A stretch of DNA of 64,000 bases from Lunularia cruciata (lineage: Eukaryota; Streptophyta; Marchantiopsida; Lunulariales; Lunulariaceae): contig OX419759.1 of the NCBI GenBank assembly GCA_948567375.1, positions 32,527,493-32,591,492 on the forward strand, given 5' to 3'. Positions within the stretch are counted from its first letter, which is position 1, and every line of letters starts with the position of its first letter. The notes beneath the pieces were generated by a model, which saw only the letters and a program-made list of their open reading frames with translations, was not told the DNA's origin and made no database searches. A program made the translations under genes and the position numbers. Shown here in pieces: positions 1 through 11,722 of this stretch.

Positions 1-448
1 TCCTCTATTGAAATAAAGATTGTCGATTGAACATTTATCATGTGTATGAATAATAGTTTTGTAATTGCAAGATCTAATACAAAGAACGCAAGGGATATTA
101 AACAAATTTTGAGAGATCAAAATAACAATGAAAGCATTACTAAGTCAAATACATATCTTAAAACATGATCTTATAATGTAATAAAGAGAATCATCTTAAG
201 ACCCAATAAAAGTTGCTAAAGTACTTAGAGAGTTACTCATGCCGATGATAGCAATCCCAATAAACAATGAAACCATATTGTTACTATGCATAAAGAAGAT
301 ATGCAATATAGAACCTTAGAATGGATAACATTTCATGGGAATAATAAATATTAAATCTCAAAAATAAATTGATACTTTTGGTTATTCACAACCAAGATCA
401 CCGATCATTCCACAAGCATGTTTGCATGTGGGTATTTGATAGATAAAG

Positions 449-558
449 CACTCACATGATATGGTACTTTAGAATAATTAGTGTTGGTGGAAAGAAAAGA
501 TATCACTCACATGATATGGTACTTTAGAATAATTAGTGTTGGTGGAAAGAAAAGATAT
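449..558. repeat. Exact 55-bp tandem duplication
   Basis: Bases 449-503 are repeated without mismatch as 504-558. The unit begins CACTCACATGATATGG and ends GAAAAGATAT. Perfect identity inside an otherwise decayed element implies a recent local duplication or an assembly artefact. Confidence 0.9.
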
Positions 559-2157
559 CACTTGAGGGTGATGTAAGAAAGATTATTAAAGAATTTTCAA
601 TCCGTTGATTTTGTACATATGACTCAAACTCAATTATGGGAATTGAAATAGAAGAATAATACACAAGAATTCTTGTAGGCTTTTCTTCAAGAATTTTTGA
701 AGGCTTTTCTTGACCAATATGAGACCAATAGAAGCTCTTTAAAATGTCAAATAGGAATTAAAAGAGCAAATTTACCAAAAAATAGTGGTACAAAATCTTC
801 TCATTATTTTTGAAGCCATTGTGTGTGCTTAGAAAATAGCAAGAGCACTTGGACAAGATGAAAGGGGAGTCTCCACACAACCCCATTGTGTTGAAACAAC
901 ACACTTTGGTGGACTAGTTCTTAAAGAATTGAGCAACATTCATTTTAAGATCGAGGAACACAACCAGTCCAAGGAGAATGTGGATGGGTCAAAGAAAGGA
1001 GAGATGGAGTCTCATGAGGAGAAGCGTAGTGCCTGTAAAGGCAAAGAAGTCTCCTTCGGACCCTTCGGGCCCTCAATAGATGAACAGTTAGGCTTGAGCA
1101 GAACAACAATATTGTTACAATTGTGGTTGAGTTAAGCACATAGTCATCAATTGTTGTGGATACCTTCTTAGGGGTCCTTGGCCTCTAAATACGCAACTTT
1201 TGAACAACTTGGAGAGATAAATTGAAGAGGAGGATGTAGATATCATAGCTAAAAATGAAAATGAGAATGGATATTGCTAGTAAATGTATCTTGTAGTCTA
1301 TTTGGCTCAAGAGAGAGGAGTAAAAGTGGGGAGAGAAAGTAGATAAGTGTACAAATGTTCAAGAAGATAAACACACAATTGATTGTTATAAATGGAATCA
1401 TAAAAAAAATATTTCAAGTGAGAGTATTGATAGACCTTTCTAGCAATAGAGAATTTCTTGTCTCATTTTGTTACAATAAGGTTGGAGATGGAACTAGAGA
1501 AGGATGAGAATGAAGAATTAGAGTTACCTAAATCTTTTAATAAAGAAGATTGAGTCATTACCTAGAAAGGTAGCACTCTTCATAAGAGAGTATAAGAGGA
1601 AATTGAGTAACAAGTGATACAATTAGTTCAATACAAGATGATCTTAGGCATGTTGAGGATGGAGCACTACAACCCTTGGTATATTGGGGAAAGAAACTAG
1701 TGAGAACTAGTTAATGGAAGATAATTAGAGATAGAGAAAGATTCCAAAGGCAAAAACTATTTCTCCATGTCATAAAGACAAAAAATATTGATAAAATAGA
1801 TGAATGTTTTATGGATTTAATAAGAGAAGTCTAGAGTGCACAACTTGGTGAAATTTTTTTGAGAATTTGAAAATATTTTCAATGAGTTTAAAGATATGTT
1901 TCTAGATGATTTTCTCTCAAAATTACAATAAAAAGAAATAGATCATAAAGTCAAAATACTTCTTGTGAAGAAATCTCCTTATAACACCCCATATTGATTA
2001 TCACCTCATGAGTAAGAGTGCAAGGCTCAAATTGAGGATATGCTATAGAAAGGGTTTATCCAATCCAAGGTATCACCATATGAGGTTCTTGTCTTGTTTG
2101 TGAAGAAGAAAGAAAGTACAATGTGAATATCATTGACTAAAAGAGTCTAAATCAAAC

Positions 2158-2451
2158 AAACAATGAAGGACAATGCCCATTATACATCATATGGATGATC
2201 TGTTTGATCAACTCAATGGGGGAAAACACTTCATCAAACTTGATCTACGGAGCCATTATAACCAAATCAAAATTGTCAAGGGAGATACACACAAAATTGC
2301 CTTTCAAACAATGTATGGTCACTTTGAGTACATAATGATTCAGTTCACTTGCACTAACATACTAATCACTTTCTTTAATTTGATGAATGATATATTTTGT
2401 CCATATTTTGATAAGTTTTTTATCATTTTCCATGACGATATTTTAGTCTAA
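2158..2451 (+). pseudogene. Reverse transcriptase core of the decayed Ty3 element
   Basis: The translation contains a short helix reading DDLFDQLNGGKHFIKLDL followed by SHYNQIKI, the Ty3 RT motif that surrounds the first catalytic Asp (FSKLDLRSGYHQI in the family). At the end it shows FHDDILV, the variant of the F/YxDDILV active site. Only about 90 codons are open. The next stop falls directly after the active-site box, and the connection domain is out of frame downstream. It is clearly a remnant rather than a functional enzyme. Confidence 0.8.
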
Positions 2452-2927
2452 AAAAAGATAATGAAAAAGCACAAGCAATATCTACAAGATATCATCTAGA
2501 TTTTGCCGTAGAATTAGGTGTATGCCAGAAGTCTCAAAGTGTGAGTTTGGCAAATCAAAAGGAGTGTTAATTGGAGTATAAAGTAAGTGCAAAATGTATC
2601 CAAATTTTAGCAAATAAAATAGATATTATTAAAAATAATTTGTTTTAGAAGATCAAACCCAACTCAAGAGTTTTTTGAGGTTGATTGGGTTTTATTGTCA
2701 ATTTATCAAGGACTTCTCTAAGATTATACAACCCTTAATGACACCACTTGGCAAGGGAAAGAAGTAGATGTGGTGAACCTCATAGGAATTGGACTTTTAG
2801 GATTTGAAAAATGCATAACTATATATACCAATCTTGAAATAGTAGGACCTAACACGTCCAATCAAGTTGGCTATAATGCATCAAGCATTGCAATAAGAGT
2901 AGTCATATAACAAGAATTGAATGACAG

Positions 2928-3270
2928 ATGACACCTAGTTGCATATTTCTCTTACAATTTATTATCAATAGAGCGAAACTATCACATCATCAAATGAGAA
3001 GAATTGGCTATTGTCCTTGTGACCAAGTATTGGAAGCAATATCTTGGCGAGAAGGCAATTGTAGTGTAGATGATCACAAACCACTAGTCTATCTCAAGAC
3101 AAAGAAAGATCTATCCCTATTGATAGATTCACTGGGCAAAGTGTAGACAATAGTTCAACATGACATCACATATATGGAAGGCAAGAAGCAACTTGTAGAT
3201 GGATTCAACTAAATGCTTATGGTGAATAATTTGGTTGTGGAGGTCAAGATGAACCTAGATTTTTGGCCAA
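2928..3270 (+). pseudogene. RNase H region of the decayed Ty3 element
   Basis: Around 2935-3200, alternating frames read like the Ty3 RNase H domain: a segment similar to AYFSYNLLSIERNYHI, then ELAIVLV, then DDHKPLVYLKTKKDLS (the family pattern is TDHKSLKYLFTQ). At least one frameshift separates the pieces. No complete set of DEDD residues can be placed in one frame. Confidence 0.6.
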
Positions 3271-3429
3271 GGATTCTTATTGCTGCAAAGATTGATCCAC
3301 AATTTGTAAGAGCTCAATCATCCAAAGTCATAAGCAATACTTAAAGACTCACCTTTTATGATTGCAAGTTATGGATCTTAGATGCTTGAGACCTAGAAAA
3401 TAGAATGTCTTGATTTTACCATTGCAAGT

Positions 3430-4190
3430 CACGTTGGAGTAGACAAGACCTTATATGCAATCAAATATTATTACTATTGGCCTACAATGAGCAACAATAT
3501 GATGGAATATATTCAAATTTTCTTGTTCTATCAATAGAATAAAACCTCTAATCAAGCTCCCATAGGACTCTTTCAACTCCTTCTTACTCCTATATATGTT
3601 GAGAGCAAGTCAACATGGATTTGTTTTGTGAATTGCCCAAGACGACCTCAGGTTTTGACTCCATTGTAACCTTTGTAGACCAACTCAGCGAAATGATTCA
3701 TGTGTGTCCTATGACCAAGAATGTGATTGCTCCACAATTAGCTCAATTTTACTTAGCTATGATCTTTTCTCACCATGGTCTATCTTGAGTGCTGCTCATC
3801 ACCAATTAGGGCACTCAATTCACTAGTTTATTTTGGAGAATACTCTTTGATATCTTCAAAACTAAACTTATCATGTCCACAACATACCATCTACAAATTG
3901 ATAGATAGATAGAGCGGGCCAATCATACTATTGAGAACATGCTCTGGGGCTTGACCTTAGAGGAGCAAGAAAGGAGAGACACCTTACTTCCATTGGTAGA
4001 ATTTACCTACAACAATTTGGCAAATGCATCTACATAGGTCATATTATTCTTCCTCATGTATGGAGAACACACTTTCACACCTTTGAGCTTGGTAAAGATT
4101 TTCCTAGTGGCTATAAACTCAATGCGGTCAACATCTTTATTCATAGAATCCAACAAGGTGTAGAAAATGCCAAGCATAGGCTATTGTTGT
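3430..4190 (+). pseudogene. Integrase region of the decayed Ty3 element
   Basis: The piece HVGVDKTLYAIKYYYYWPTM at about 3430 matches the zinc-binding N-terminal segment. LFCELPKTTSGFDSIVTFVD at about 3620 matches the catalytic-core start, and pieces similar to TYHLQIDRQIERANHTIENM at about 3885-3945 match the segment that holds the catalytic Glu. Several in-frame stops are present, so this is a dead integrase. Confidence 0.7.
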
Positions 4191-4200
4191 ACCCATAAAT

Positions 4201-6113
4201 TTTTTTTGGGTCAAGTTTTAAAGAAGAAGTGTGTTGTTGGAGGCAAATTGAAGGCATCAAGGAAGGAAGGAGAGAAGAAGTGTGCATTTTGAGCAAACCC
4301 AAGGAAGTCTACTTTGTATCAAAAAAAGAAGGACTCAATTGGATTGGAAGGATAATAGATCCAAAGTAAGGATACTTCACATCGGGATGAAAGTTGGAGG
4401 TCAAGATTATTGCAAGCCTATATCTTAGTGACCACAAGTCCAAATCGTGAGTGCTATATCTTGTTGGAAGTATCTCTTTTAGGGCTTTTTGTTGCCATTA
4501 AAATCACATAGTTTAGAGGTTTGTAGCTGAAGTTACAAGCATTTGAAGTTTCTGGAGTTGTTGAGTACTTCGGGTATATAAACCTTGGGTATAGGTTCTT
4601 TGGGGTTAGAAGCTACTTCGCCTTAGGTCGAAGGTGACCCAATCTAAGATAGTAAAACATTAGATGAAAGTGACTTTGGGTGAGTTACATGAGTCCAATG
4701 CAATAGTCAAAGTAGAGTATGAGATAATGTTTATCTCTAGTTAGATTTAATGAGATCCAAATTAGAGGAACTTCAAAGTAATGTGAGGGAAGGACCTAAT
4801 ATGAAGTAAAAGAAGTAATAGTGCAAGTGTGTTTGAGTGAGTTACTTGAGTCTAGTGCAATAGTCAAAGTAGAGTACAAGATAATGTTTGTCTCAAGTTA
4901 GATTTAGTGAGAGAATTAGAGGAGCTTTAGAGGAGTGTGAGGGAAGGTCCCAATACAAAGTAAAGGAAGTAGGAGTGCAAGTGTCTTTGGTTGAGTTACC
5001 TAAGACATTAGAAGAAGTTAGAATAAAGAAGGAGGAAGTAGATAGCATAATAATGATTTCAATTTTAGTTCAGACTGAAGATATGATAGGAATAGGAGAA
5101 GAATTAGTAGTAATGGATGAATCCAAAGCGTAGGAGTTGATTGTAGGAACATTGGGTGTAGAAGCCAAAGTAGAAGTAGACATCAAATTGGATTAGTAAT
5201 AGATTTGAGATTTGAATATACCGATATGAAGAAGTGGAATGTCATTTGGATCTATAGGTTGGTAAAGCAATAGTTGAAATGGTATAGTTAGATAACTATC
5301 ATAATGCTCTGCCTATTTAAATGAGGCATTTGTAGTGATGTTTTTGTTCATTTCAATTCAATATTGTATTTTTGAAGTTGAGTAAAGCAAAGTGTTGTAA
5401 CTTAGTGCTTGTCATTTCAGCTTAATTTCGAGTATCAATCCTCTAGGTGTGTTTGTGAGAGTTTGGAGAAGTTTGCAATGCAAGTTTAATTGTGTTAGAT
5501 GTTGGATTCTATAGCTCTTATTTGATTCTATGTGTTTGATCTTGAGTGGATAGCAATCAAAGCAATGCCTTGATTTGCCTTGATAAATTTGTGAGGAATT
5601 GTACTGTTGGTAGTATTCTATATTTATGATCATAGTGCTAGACTGATGCGGAACAATTTTGATTGAGGAAGTTGTGCTTGTAGTGGAAGGATGGAATAGA
5701 ATTATGAGGTGAAGTTGTTATGTGGTGAAGTAGATTTCTTTGAGAAGAATTGAATCATCACAATTGAGATTGATTTTGGAAGATTTGAAGAATTGTGATT
5801 ATGGGTGTTGTGATTTATGACAAGATTGTGTTCTAGTACTTGTTACTCTCTTGTGGGTGTAGTTTCTACCCAAGAGATTAAGACAAAATCAAGAAGATTT
5901 TTTTGGTTATTTTTAACTTTGTATTTGACCATTTCTGACTTGTATCTTTGCGAGAACAAACTGTTACTTGTTGATTACCTCAAAAACGATACTTGCTAGC
6001 TTGTCACAATTATAGACATAAAATTAACAAAAACAATATGCAAATGTCCATCACAAGCACATGAAGTTCAATTTTGGAGTCAAGTGTGGTTATTTGCAAC
6101 CATCCTTACATTA
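4201..6113. other. 3' part of the decayed element and LTR-like spacer
   Basis: No gene is recognised. It contains a 157-bp period tandem repeat (4681-5100). A promoter-like stretch near 5280-5420 carries CTATTTAAATGAGG, a TATA-like box such as LTRs carry, so this is probably the remnant 3' LTR and flank of the plus-strand element. I could not find a matching 5' LTR in the window. Confidence 0.45.
4681..5100. repeat. Imperfect tandem repeat, period about 154-157 bp
   Basis: Copies start at 4681, 4838 and 4992 with TGAGTTACAT, TGAGTTACTT and TGAGTTACCT. The first two share long matches such as GCAATAGTCAAAGTAGAGTA; the third copy is partial. Subterminal tandem repeats of this kind are common near the LTRs of plant retroelements. 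Confidence 0.75.
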
Positions 6114-6549
6114 TGTAAAAGACCAAGACCAAGGAGAGAAATAGGAGAATGGAAATTCACATTGGGACACTTGAATGTGTGAAAAATCCAAATGCCTAGC
6201 ATGAGCTTTGGCTTTGGTATTTATAGGTAGCATACAAGGCCCTTGAGAAGCTTCTCAAGAAGTTTCCTCAAGCCGCTTTCTTAGAGTGCAAGCCAAGTTA
6301 ACTAGGAAGCTTCTCAAGAAACTTCCTTTTAGAAGCCGCCTACTTGGCGTGCAAGCTAAGCTAGTTGGAAGCTTCTAGAACCTTCTAGAAGCTTCCTTCT
6401 AGAAGCTACTTACTTGAGGTGCAAGCTAAGCTAGCCGAGAAGCTTCCCAAGAAGATTCCTAGATACTTTAGGAATATTCTAGGCTAATTTGTCTTATGTG
6501 CTGCTTCGTAAGCCCGACTAACTTTGTCGCTAAACTCCATATTGTTACA
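6114..6549 (-). repeat. 3' LTR of the minus-strand Ty3 element
   Basis: This is the left LTR (436 bp), the 3' LTR with respect to transcription. It starts TGTAAAAGACC and ends ATTGTTACA on the plus strand. It has the same TATA-like TATTTATA (plus-strand reading) and the same clusters of GAAnnTTC motifs as the right LTR. It is 12 bp longer because of a segment near 6446-6460 that is missing from the other copy. Confidence 0.93.
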
Positions 6550-6560
6550 TATTTCCTCGC
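6550..6560 (-). promoter_or_regulatory. Probable polypurine tract next to the 3' LTR
   Basis: Directly inside the 3' LTR, the minus strand reads GCGAGGAAATA before the LTR begins. It is in the right place for the plus-strand primer of reverse transcription but is short and imperfect. Confidence 0.4.
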
Positions 6561-6798
6561 TGCTAGTTGGTGACATCCTCGTTGTCAGTGAAGCTTCAAA
6601 TTCCTAGATGGCCATTTGTGCATTTTGGAGGTGAGAAAGAGGTTTCCATGTGGTATCATGAAGGGGATACCCTTTCCAAAGGACCTTGTACTCCGTATGT
6701 TGGCAAAAACCTTGTTGAATATGGCGACATGCAAGGATATGATCAACTTTGTACTCCTCATAATCATCGATAGGGATAGGAAGAGGAAGAGGTTGGAC

Positions 6799-7980
6799 TC
6801 AAGAGGAAAAGGCAGAGGGGTTAAGAACAAAGGGTTTCAACTTGGAAACATGAAAGACAGGATGGATACGCATGTGACAAGGCAAGGCAAGTTGATAAGC
6901 AACAAGAGAGACAATTTGGATGATATCAAAGTGTCTTATCCAATTAGGGGTAAGTTTACAAACTTGGGTATCAAGTGGGAGAAGGAAATTACTAGAGGAT
7001 AACATGACTTTATCACCGACTTCAAAGGTGAGATCATGATGATTGTGATCCGCATATTTTTTTGGCGATTCAGAGCAACAAGGAGGTGAGACTTGGCTTG
7101 TTGGAGAGATTGGGATATAATGGTCAAGAATGTGGAAGTATAAGGAACCTGAGATGGAGAAGAGCAAGAAGAGAATCTGAAACAAGCATATCTTGGCAAA
7201 AATTGAGAAAGAAAGGAGAAAATTTGATGCTTGCCTGTTTGGAATTGTTGCAAGCAAATTTTGTAACTGCAAGATATTGATCCCAATTTGTATGGTAGAC
7301 ATCGACAAAGGCACGCCGATATCCTCCAATGTATGATTTTCACTTTTGGTTTGTCCATTAGTTTGAGGATGATAGGCAGTGGACAAAGTAAGCTTTTTGC
7401 CAAGTATCTAGAAGAGTGCTTGCTAAAAATTCCGAGTAAATTGAGGATCACGGTTGGAGATGAGATTGTCATGGTTGGAGATGAGATGCTTGAAGACATT
7501 GTCAAAGTAGATTTGCGCTAAGGTTGGAGCATCCACAATATCACAAGTTGGTGCCAAGTGGATTTGCTTACTAATCTTATCCACAAACATCACAATTGCG
7601 GTGTGTCCTTGTTTTGTCTTTGGCAAGGATGTGATGAGATCCAAGCTCACATGCTCCTAGTGAGCGGATGGAACAACGAGTGGTTGAAGGAGTCCACTCG
7701 GCTCCTGGTTGCTGGCCTTGTTATGTTGGCAGCTCTCACACGATCAAACAAATTCTCAAACATCTTGTGTCATGTTGGGCCACCACCATTGATGTTGGAG
7801 AGTACTCAAGGTCTCGTCCACACCCATGTGACCGGCAATGGGGTAAATCATGGGCTTCTTAAAGGTGCACAAGTTGAAGATCATCTTTAGTTGGAACATA
7901 GATTTTGTCCTCATGGAATAAAAGGCTCTCCTTGATGGAGAAGGTGTTGTACTCCTTTTTGTATGCCGTAAGGCGACCAT
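6799..7980 (-). pseudogene. Integrase of the minus-strand Ty3 element
   Basis: Reading down the minus strand, GHMGVDETLSTLQHQWWWPN marks the zinc-binding segment. SLDLITSLPKTKQGHTAIVM starts the catalytic core with its first Asp, and SNRDPQFTRNF holds the second. STAYHPQTNGQTKSENHTLE holds the catalytic Glu region, in which the usual VN before the Glu-bearing segment is altered. The end, about 6799-7000, reads VGDKVML followed by HPVFHVSKLKPF, the GPY/F-type C-terminal domain. Frame changes between these blocks make it a pseudogene. Confidence 0.85.
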
Positions 7981-8314
7981 GTACTATTTGGAAGAAGGGA
8001 TCTTGGTGTAGACCTGACTGAAACTTGTTTTGGACCTTGGAGTCAACTAACACCGTTGAAATTGCCAATGTGATGAGAGGAAGAGACTTCAAATCAGGTC
8101 ATCATGATAAAGCATCAGAGATGACATGGAACCAACCTAGTTTGTATACAAGTTTGATGTCATACAGTTGGAGTTTTTCCTCCCATCAATTATGTCAACT
8201 CTTCATGTGTTCCAAGTGTAAGGTTTGCAACAATGGTTTGTGATGAGTTTGCATGATCACTTGTTTCCCCAAGAGGTAATGCCTCTATACCTTGGTGGCG
8301 TATACCATTGCAAG

Positions 8315-8749
8315 TTATTCTTGATCTTGAGCAGAGTAGTTCCATTTAGCCGTATTGAGTTGGCGAAACATAAAGGCAATGGAATGGAGTCTATCTAGGA
8401 ATTCTTGTTGCAACATGACTCCAATTGCAAAGTTAGAAGCATGAAAATCAACCACACAAGGTAGTTGAGGATCATATGGTTGAAGAATGGGTCTTGAAGA
8501 CACCATATGCTTTAACTTCTGGAATGCTTCTTCCTGCTTGGTGGTCCATTGGAAGCTCAAGTTCTTTCCCAAGAGGTCAGTCAATGGTGCAGCCACATGA
8601 GCATAATAAAAAATGAACTCCCTATAAAAACTGGCCAATCCATTGAATGCCCATACTTCTATAGCATCCTTCGGAGTAGGCCAATCAATAATGGCCTTGA
8701 TTTTCTCTTCTTTTATCTTGATCTCCTTTGATGAGGTCTTATGACCCAA
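8315..8749 (-). pseudogene. RT connection and RNase H start of the minus-strand Ty3 element
   Basis: About 144 open codons show the RT thumb/connection signature IIDWPTPKDAIEVWAFNGLA followed by SFYREFI, then PLTDLLGKNLSFQWT and QEEAFQKLKHMVSSRPIL. The family consensus is W..P.....LR.FLGL..YYRRFI. The following stretch, DFHASNFAIGVMLQQ, begins RNase H; the catalytic D-A-S-x-x-A-I-G core is visible. The frame then stops near 8315. Confidence 0.85.
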
Positions 8750-8864
8750 GAAGGTAACCTCCTTCTACCAAAAGACACACTTCGACTTCTTGTAGTAAAA
8801 TTTCCATTGTCGTAGTCGTCTTAGGAATTCTCACACATGATTCATATGTTCTACTTGTCTTTCT

Positions 8865-9540
8865 TTAAATTAAGATATCATCCAAGAACACCACCATGGA
8901 CCAATCCAATAGTCCATCCAACTCTCGATGCATTTGATCCATGAAGACTACTGGAGCATTAGTGAGTCCAAAAGGTAGAACTCTCCACTCAAAATGCCCA
9001 TACCTTGTACAAAAGGAAGTCTTTTGCACATCCTCTTTATCAATAGGAATTTTCCAATAACCGCTGCAAAGATCCAACTTGGAAAAGTAGCATGCTCCAC
9101 TTAGTTGATCAAGCAAGTCATCAATCTGAGGCAAGGGATATGCATTCTTTACGATTTGCTTATTGAGCCCATGGTAATCAGTACAAAAACAAAGTCCTCC
9201 ATCCTTCTTTGGAGCTTGCTCCACTTAGTTGATCAAGCAAGTCATCAATCCGAGGCAAGGGATATGCATTCTTTACGGTTTGCTTGTTGAGCCCATGGTA
9301 ATCAATATTAAAACAAAGTCCTCCATCCTTCTTTGGAACAAATAGTACCGGTGCTCCCCAAGGAGAGGTACTATGTTGTATGAAGTCCTTCTACAAAAAC
9401 TCTGTAAGTGTTATTTGCAACTCCTCCAACTCCTTTGGTGAGAGCCAATAGATTGATCTACTCATTGGAGTACTCCCTAGCAATAACTTGATCCTAAAGG
9501 GCATACCTTGATCGGAGGGTAATCCCTTTGGCAAATCATC
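8865..9540 (-). pseudogene. Reverse transcriptase of the minus-strand Ty3 element
   Basis: The open stretch 8865-9224 reads [48 protein letters not shown], then VLPFGLTNAPVVFMDQM and VVFLDDILI, which are the core RT motifs including the FLDD active site. Upstream (9340-9540) the same frame family continues with the Ty3 segment preceding RT. A 124-bp direct duplication (9093-9340) repeats the KKDGGLCF-to-DLLDQL part and, being 3n+1 long, shifts the frame. Confidence 0.88.
9093..9340. repeat. 124-bp direct duplication inside RT
   Basis: Bases from 9093 (TGCTCCACTTAGTTGATC) recur from 9217. The two copies differ at several positions, for example CAATCTGAGG versus CAATCCGAGG and GATTTGC versus GGTTTGC. 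The unit encodes part of the RT fingers. Confidence 0.85.
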
Positions 9541-9561
9541 CAAAAACACATCTATAAACTC

Positions 9562-10287
9562 CTAAACTATCCGATCAACCATTGCTTGATGAGGTTCTTG
9601 GCCCTCCTCCAATTGTTCTTGTGCAATCGGCTTGAACCACACCGCAAATATAGACTTATCTTCCTCCAAAGCTTGCTCTATGGCTGCTTTACTAACCAAC
9701 TTCCCTTCCAAGGACTCATCTCTCTTCCAAGCTTGCTCCATAGTTGCCTTCTTGGCAAACTTTGCATCTTGGGACTCCACTCCCTTGAAGGTTTGCACTA
9801 TGACTACCTTCTCAACAAACTTCCCATCTTGGGACTGACTATTCTTAGGTGTCTTACTCAGAGGTCCCAAAAAACCTAATTGGAAATTCCTACCTTGGTG
9901 TTGTAATTGAATTTGGCATCGGGTCCAATCAAATTGAACCTTATGATGTTCAAGCCAAGGTAGACCCAAAATGATATCATAGTGTAAAGGTGCCACTACA
10001 AACCTCATACACTCCAAATACTCCTTCCCAATCTTGAAGGTAATAGGATGCGAGGTGCGGAATGCAGAACCCTTTCTACCATCCACCATCATCAAACTAC
10101 TTCTAATCACTGGCTTGATAGGAATATCCAATTTCTTTGCTACTTGCATAGACATGCAATTATGTGAACTTCCAAAATCAACCAAAATCCTACAACCTTG
10201 ATTAGATATCGTACCTTGCAAGTGAAGCAAACTTGCATACGTTAAGCCTTCAATCCCATTGGAACTAATCAAGCTCCCAATAGGCAA
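9562..10287 (-). pseudogene. Aspartic protease and linker region of the Ty3 element
   Basis: A 241-codon open stretch. Near its start it reads GCRILVDFGSSHNCMS, corresponding to the retroviral-type protease active site (family D-S/T-G-S-S-H-N), with Phe in place of the usual Ser/Thr after the catalytic Asp. Further on, APLHYDIILGLPWLEHHKVQ matches the conserved ILG.PWL segment of plant gypsy proteases. The C-terminal part has three imperfect repeats rich in E and K (such as FVEKVVIVQ, FAKKATMEQ, LVSKAAIEQ) bridging to RT. The active-site substitution suggests loss of function. Confidence 0.85.
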
Positions 10288-10299
10288 CTCAAAATCTCC

Positions 10300-11457
10300 T
10301 ACTGGGATTCTTTGTTTCCTTGATCATTCAGTTCCACAAACTCCATCTGGGCAACTTGTCAAGGTCACTCATTCCTAAGTGGACATTCAACAATGCGATG
10401 TCCAACTTGGCAACAATAAAAACAACCTCCATTTTATTGCAATCTTTCTCTATCTGCTACACCAAGTGGTCTCCGTTGGATAACATCAATCTCCATTGGT
10501 GCTGGTTCTTCAACCCGTGCGTATTGTACTGGTAAGCTTGGTGTAAGTTGAGGTCAAGACCAAGTTGTCGCAACCAAGGAATCAAAGCGTTTAGCCAATT
10601 GCATGGCTTCTTCTACGTTTTGTGGTTCTTGCATGGTCACCTCCAATTTGGTTCATGACTTCAATTCCCGCACAAATAGATCCTAAACTCCTCCTTCTTG
10701 TATATCTAGAATTTGCATGATGATGTTTTGAAATTGTGTGATGTAGCCTCTTACTAAGCCAATATGCTTCAACTCCGCCAATTTATCTCGTGCGGCTTGG
10801 ATGGCATTTATAGTTTGAAATTGACCAAGTATTGCATTCTTGAATTCTGTCCATGTCAAGATTGGTGCAAAAATCTGTCATTCAGCTTGCTCCACTCAGA
10901 ATCACCACCAAGGTTTTGCCACACCATCCAATTGGCTAGAAGCCAAGAGAATCTATTTCCGTTCATCTTGAAATTGGTGGTTTTGAAGTAACATTTGCAA
11001 TCAAATATAAAATTCTCCATTGTGCCCAAAAGATTCTTGCCTTCAAACACCTTGGGTTTTGGAAATCAAATATGATCTTCTCCATCTTGGACTGGTGCTC
11101 TCTTTATATGTTCTCGTTGTTGTTGGTCTCGTTCATCCAAAAAGTAAGGTCTCAAATTGTTATTGTATTGCAAGGATAACGTCCGGTATTTCCGCCATAG
11201 CTACTACTCTATCCTACTACTTCCAATTTATTTAATTGATTAACACATAGATACAACATATCCACCTTTCTCCATAAGTGACAACCGGAAGTATCAGAGG
11301 TTCCTCAGACATGGTGATCATATGTAGAAAATCCTACCCAAAGCGCAAGGTGATGCATTGTGTGAAGCGGTTCTTGGGTAATTTCTGGACATGAAAATCC
11401 CAATGGTTTGGCGGAAGTGGATTTGGTGGTCCATGAATTCCATCCATCCCATTCTTT
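10300..11457 (-). pseudogene. gag region of the minus-strand Ty3 element
   Basis: The region lies between the primer site and the protease. A zinc knuckle is encoded at 10383-10424 on the minus strand, with the spacing C-x2-C-x4-H-x4-C. Around 10900-11050 the minus strand reads KFEGKN and NWMVWQNLGG in a gag capsid-like context. Other stretches are interrupted by stops, so no continuous gag protein can be made. Confidence 0.7.
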
Positions 11458-11468
11458 CTCTAATACCA
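11458..11468 (-). promoter_or_regulatory. Primer-binding site (initiator-Met tRNA type)
   Basis: Right inside the 5' LTR, after two spacer bases counted from 11470, the minus strand reads TGGTATTAGAG. Known plant LTR elements use TGGTATCAGAG, complementary to the 3' end of tRNA-iMet; this copy has one mismatch. Confidence 0.85.
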
Positions 11469-11573
11469 ATGTAAAAGACCAAGACCGAGGAGAGAAATAG
11501 GAGAATGGAAACTCACATTGGGACACTTGAATGTGAGAAAACTCCGAATGCCTAGCATGAGCTTTGGCTTTGG

Positions 11574-11581
11574 TATTTATA
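11574..11581 (-). promoter_or_regulatory. TATA box of the LTR promoter
   Basis: The minus strand reads TATAAATA in the context CCTATAAATACC. It is conserved in the left LTR and, as GCTATAAATACC, in the solo LTR at 19.6-20.0 kb. It lies about 20 to 170 bp downstream, in the element's direction, of the GAA/TTC clusters. Confidence 0.75.
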
Positions 11582-11722
11582 GGTAGCATACAAGGCCCTT
11601 GGGAAGCTTCTCAAGAAGCTTCTTCAAGCCACTTTCTTAGAGTGCAAGCCAAGTTAACTAGGAAGCTTCTCAAGAAGCTTCCTTTTAGAAGCCGCCTACT
11701 TGGCGTGCAAGCTAAGCTAGTT

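Larger units (their letters stand above)
1..4200 (+). mobile_element. Decayed Ty3/gypsy retrotransposon, pol region, plus strand
   Basis: Heavily degraded LTR-retrotransposon internal region. The order of recognisable pieces is reverse transcriptase (about 2158-2451), RNase H (about 2928-3270) and integrase (about 3430-4190), which is the Ty3/gypsy order. Every domain is broken by stops and frame changes, so no product is expected. Bases 1-900 hold AT-rich sequence with no recognisable gene and a 55-bp tandem duplication. Bases 929-1900 should correspond to gag and protease by position, but I see no diagnostic motif there. The 5' LTR is not visible and may lie left of the window. Confidence 0.75.
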
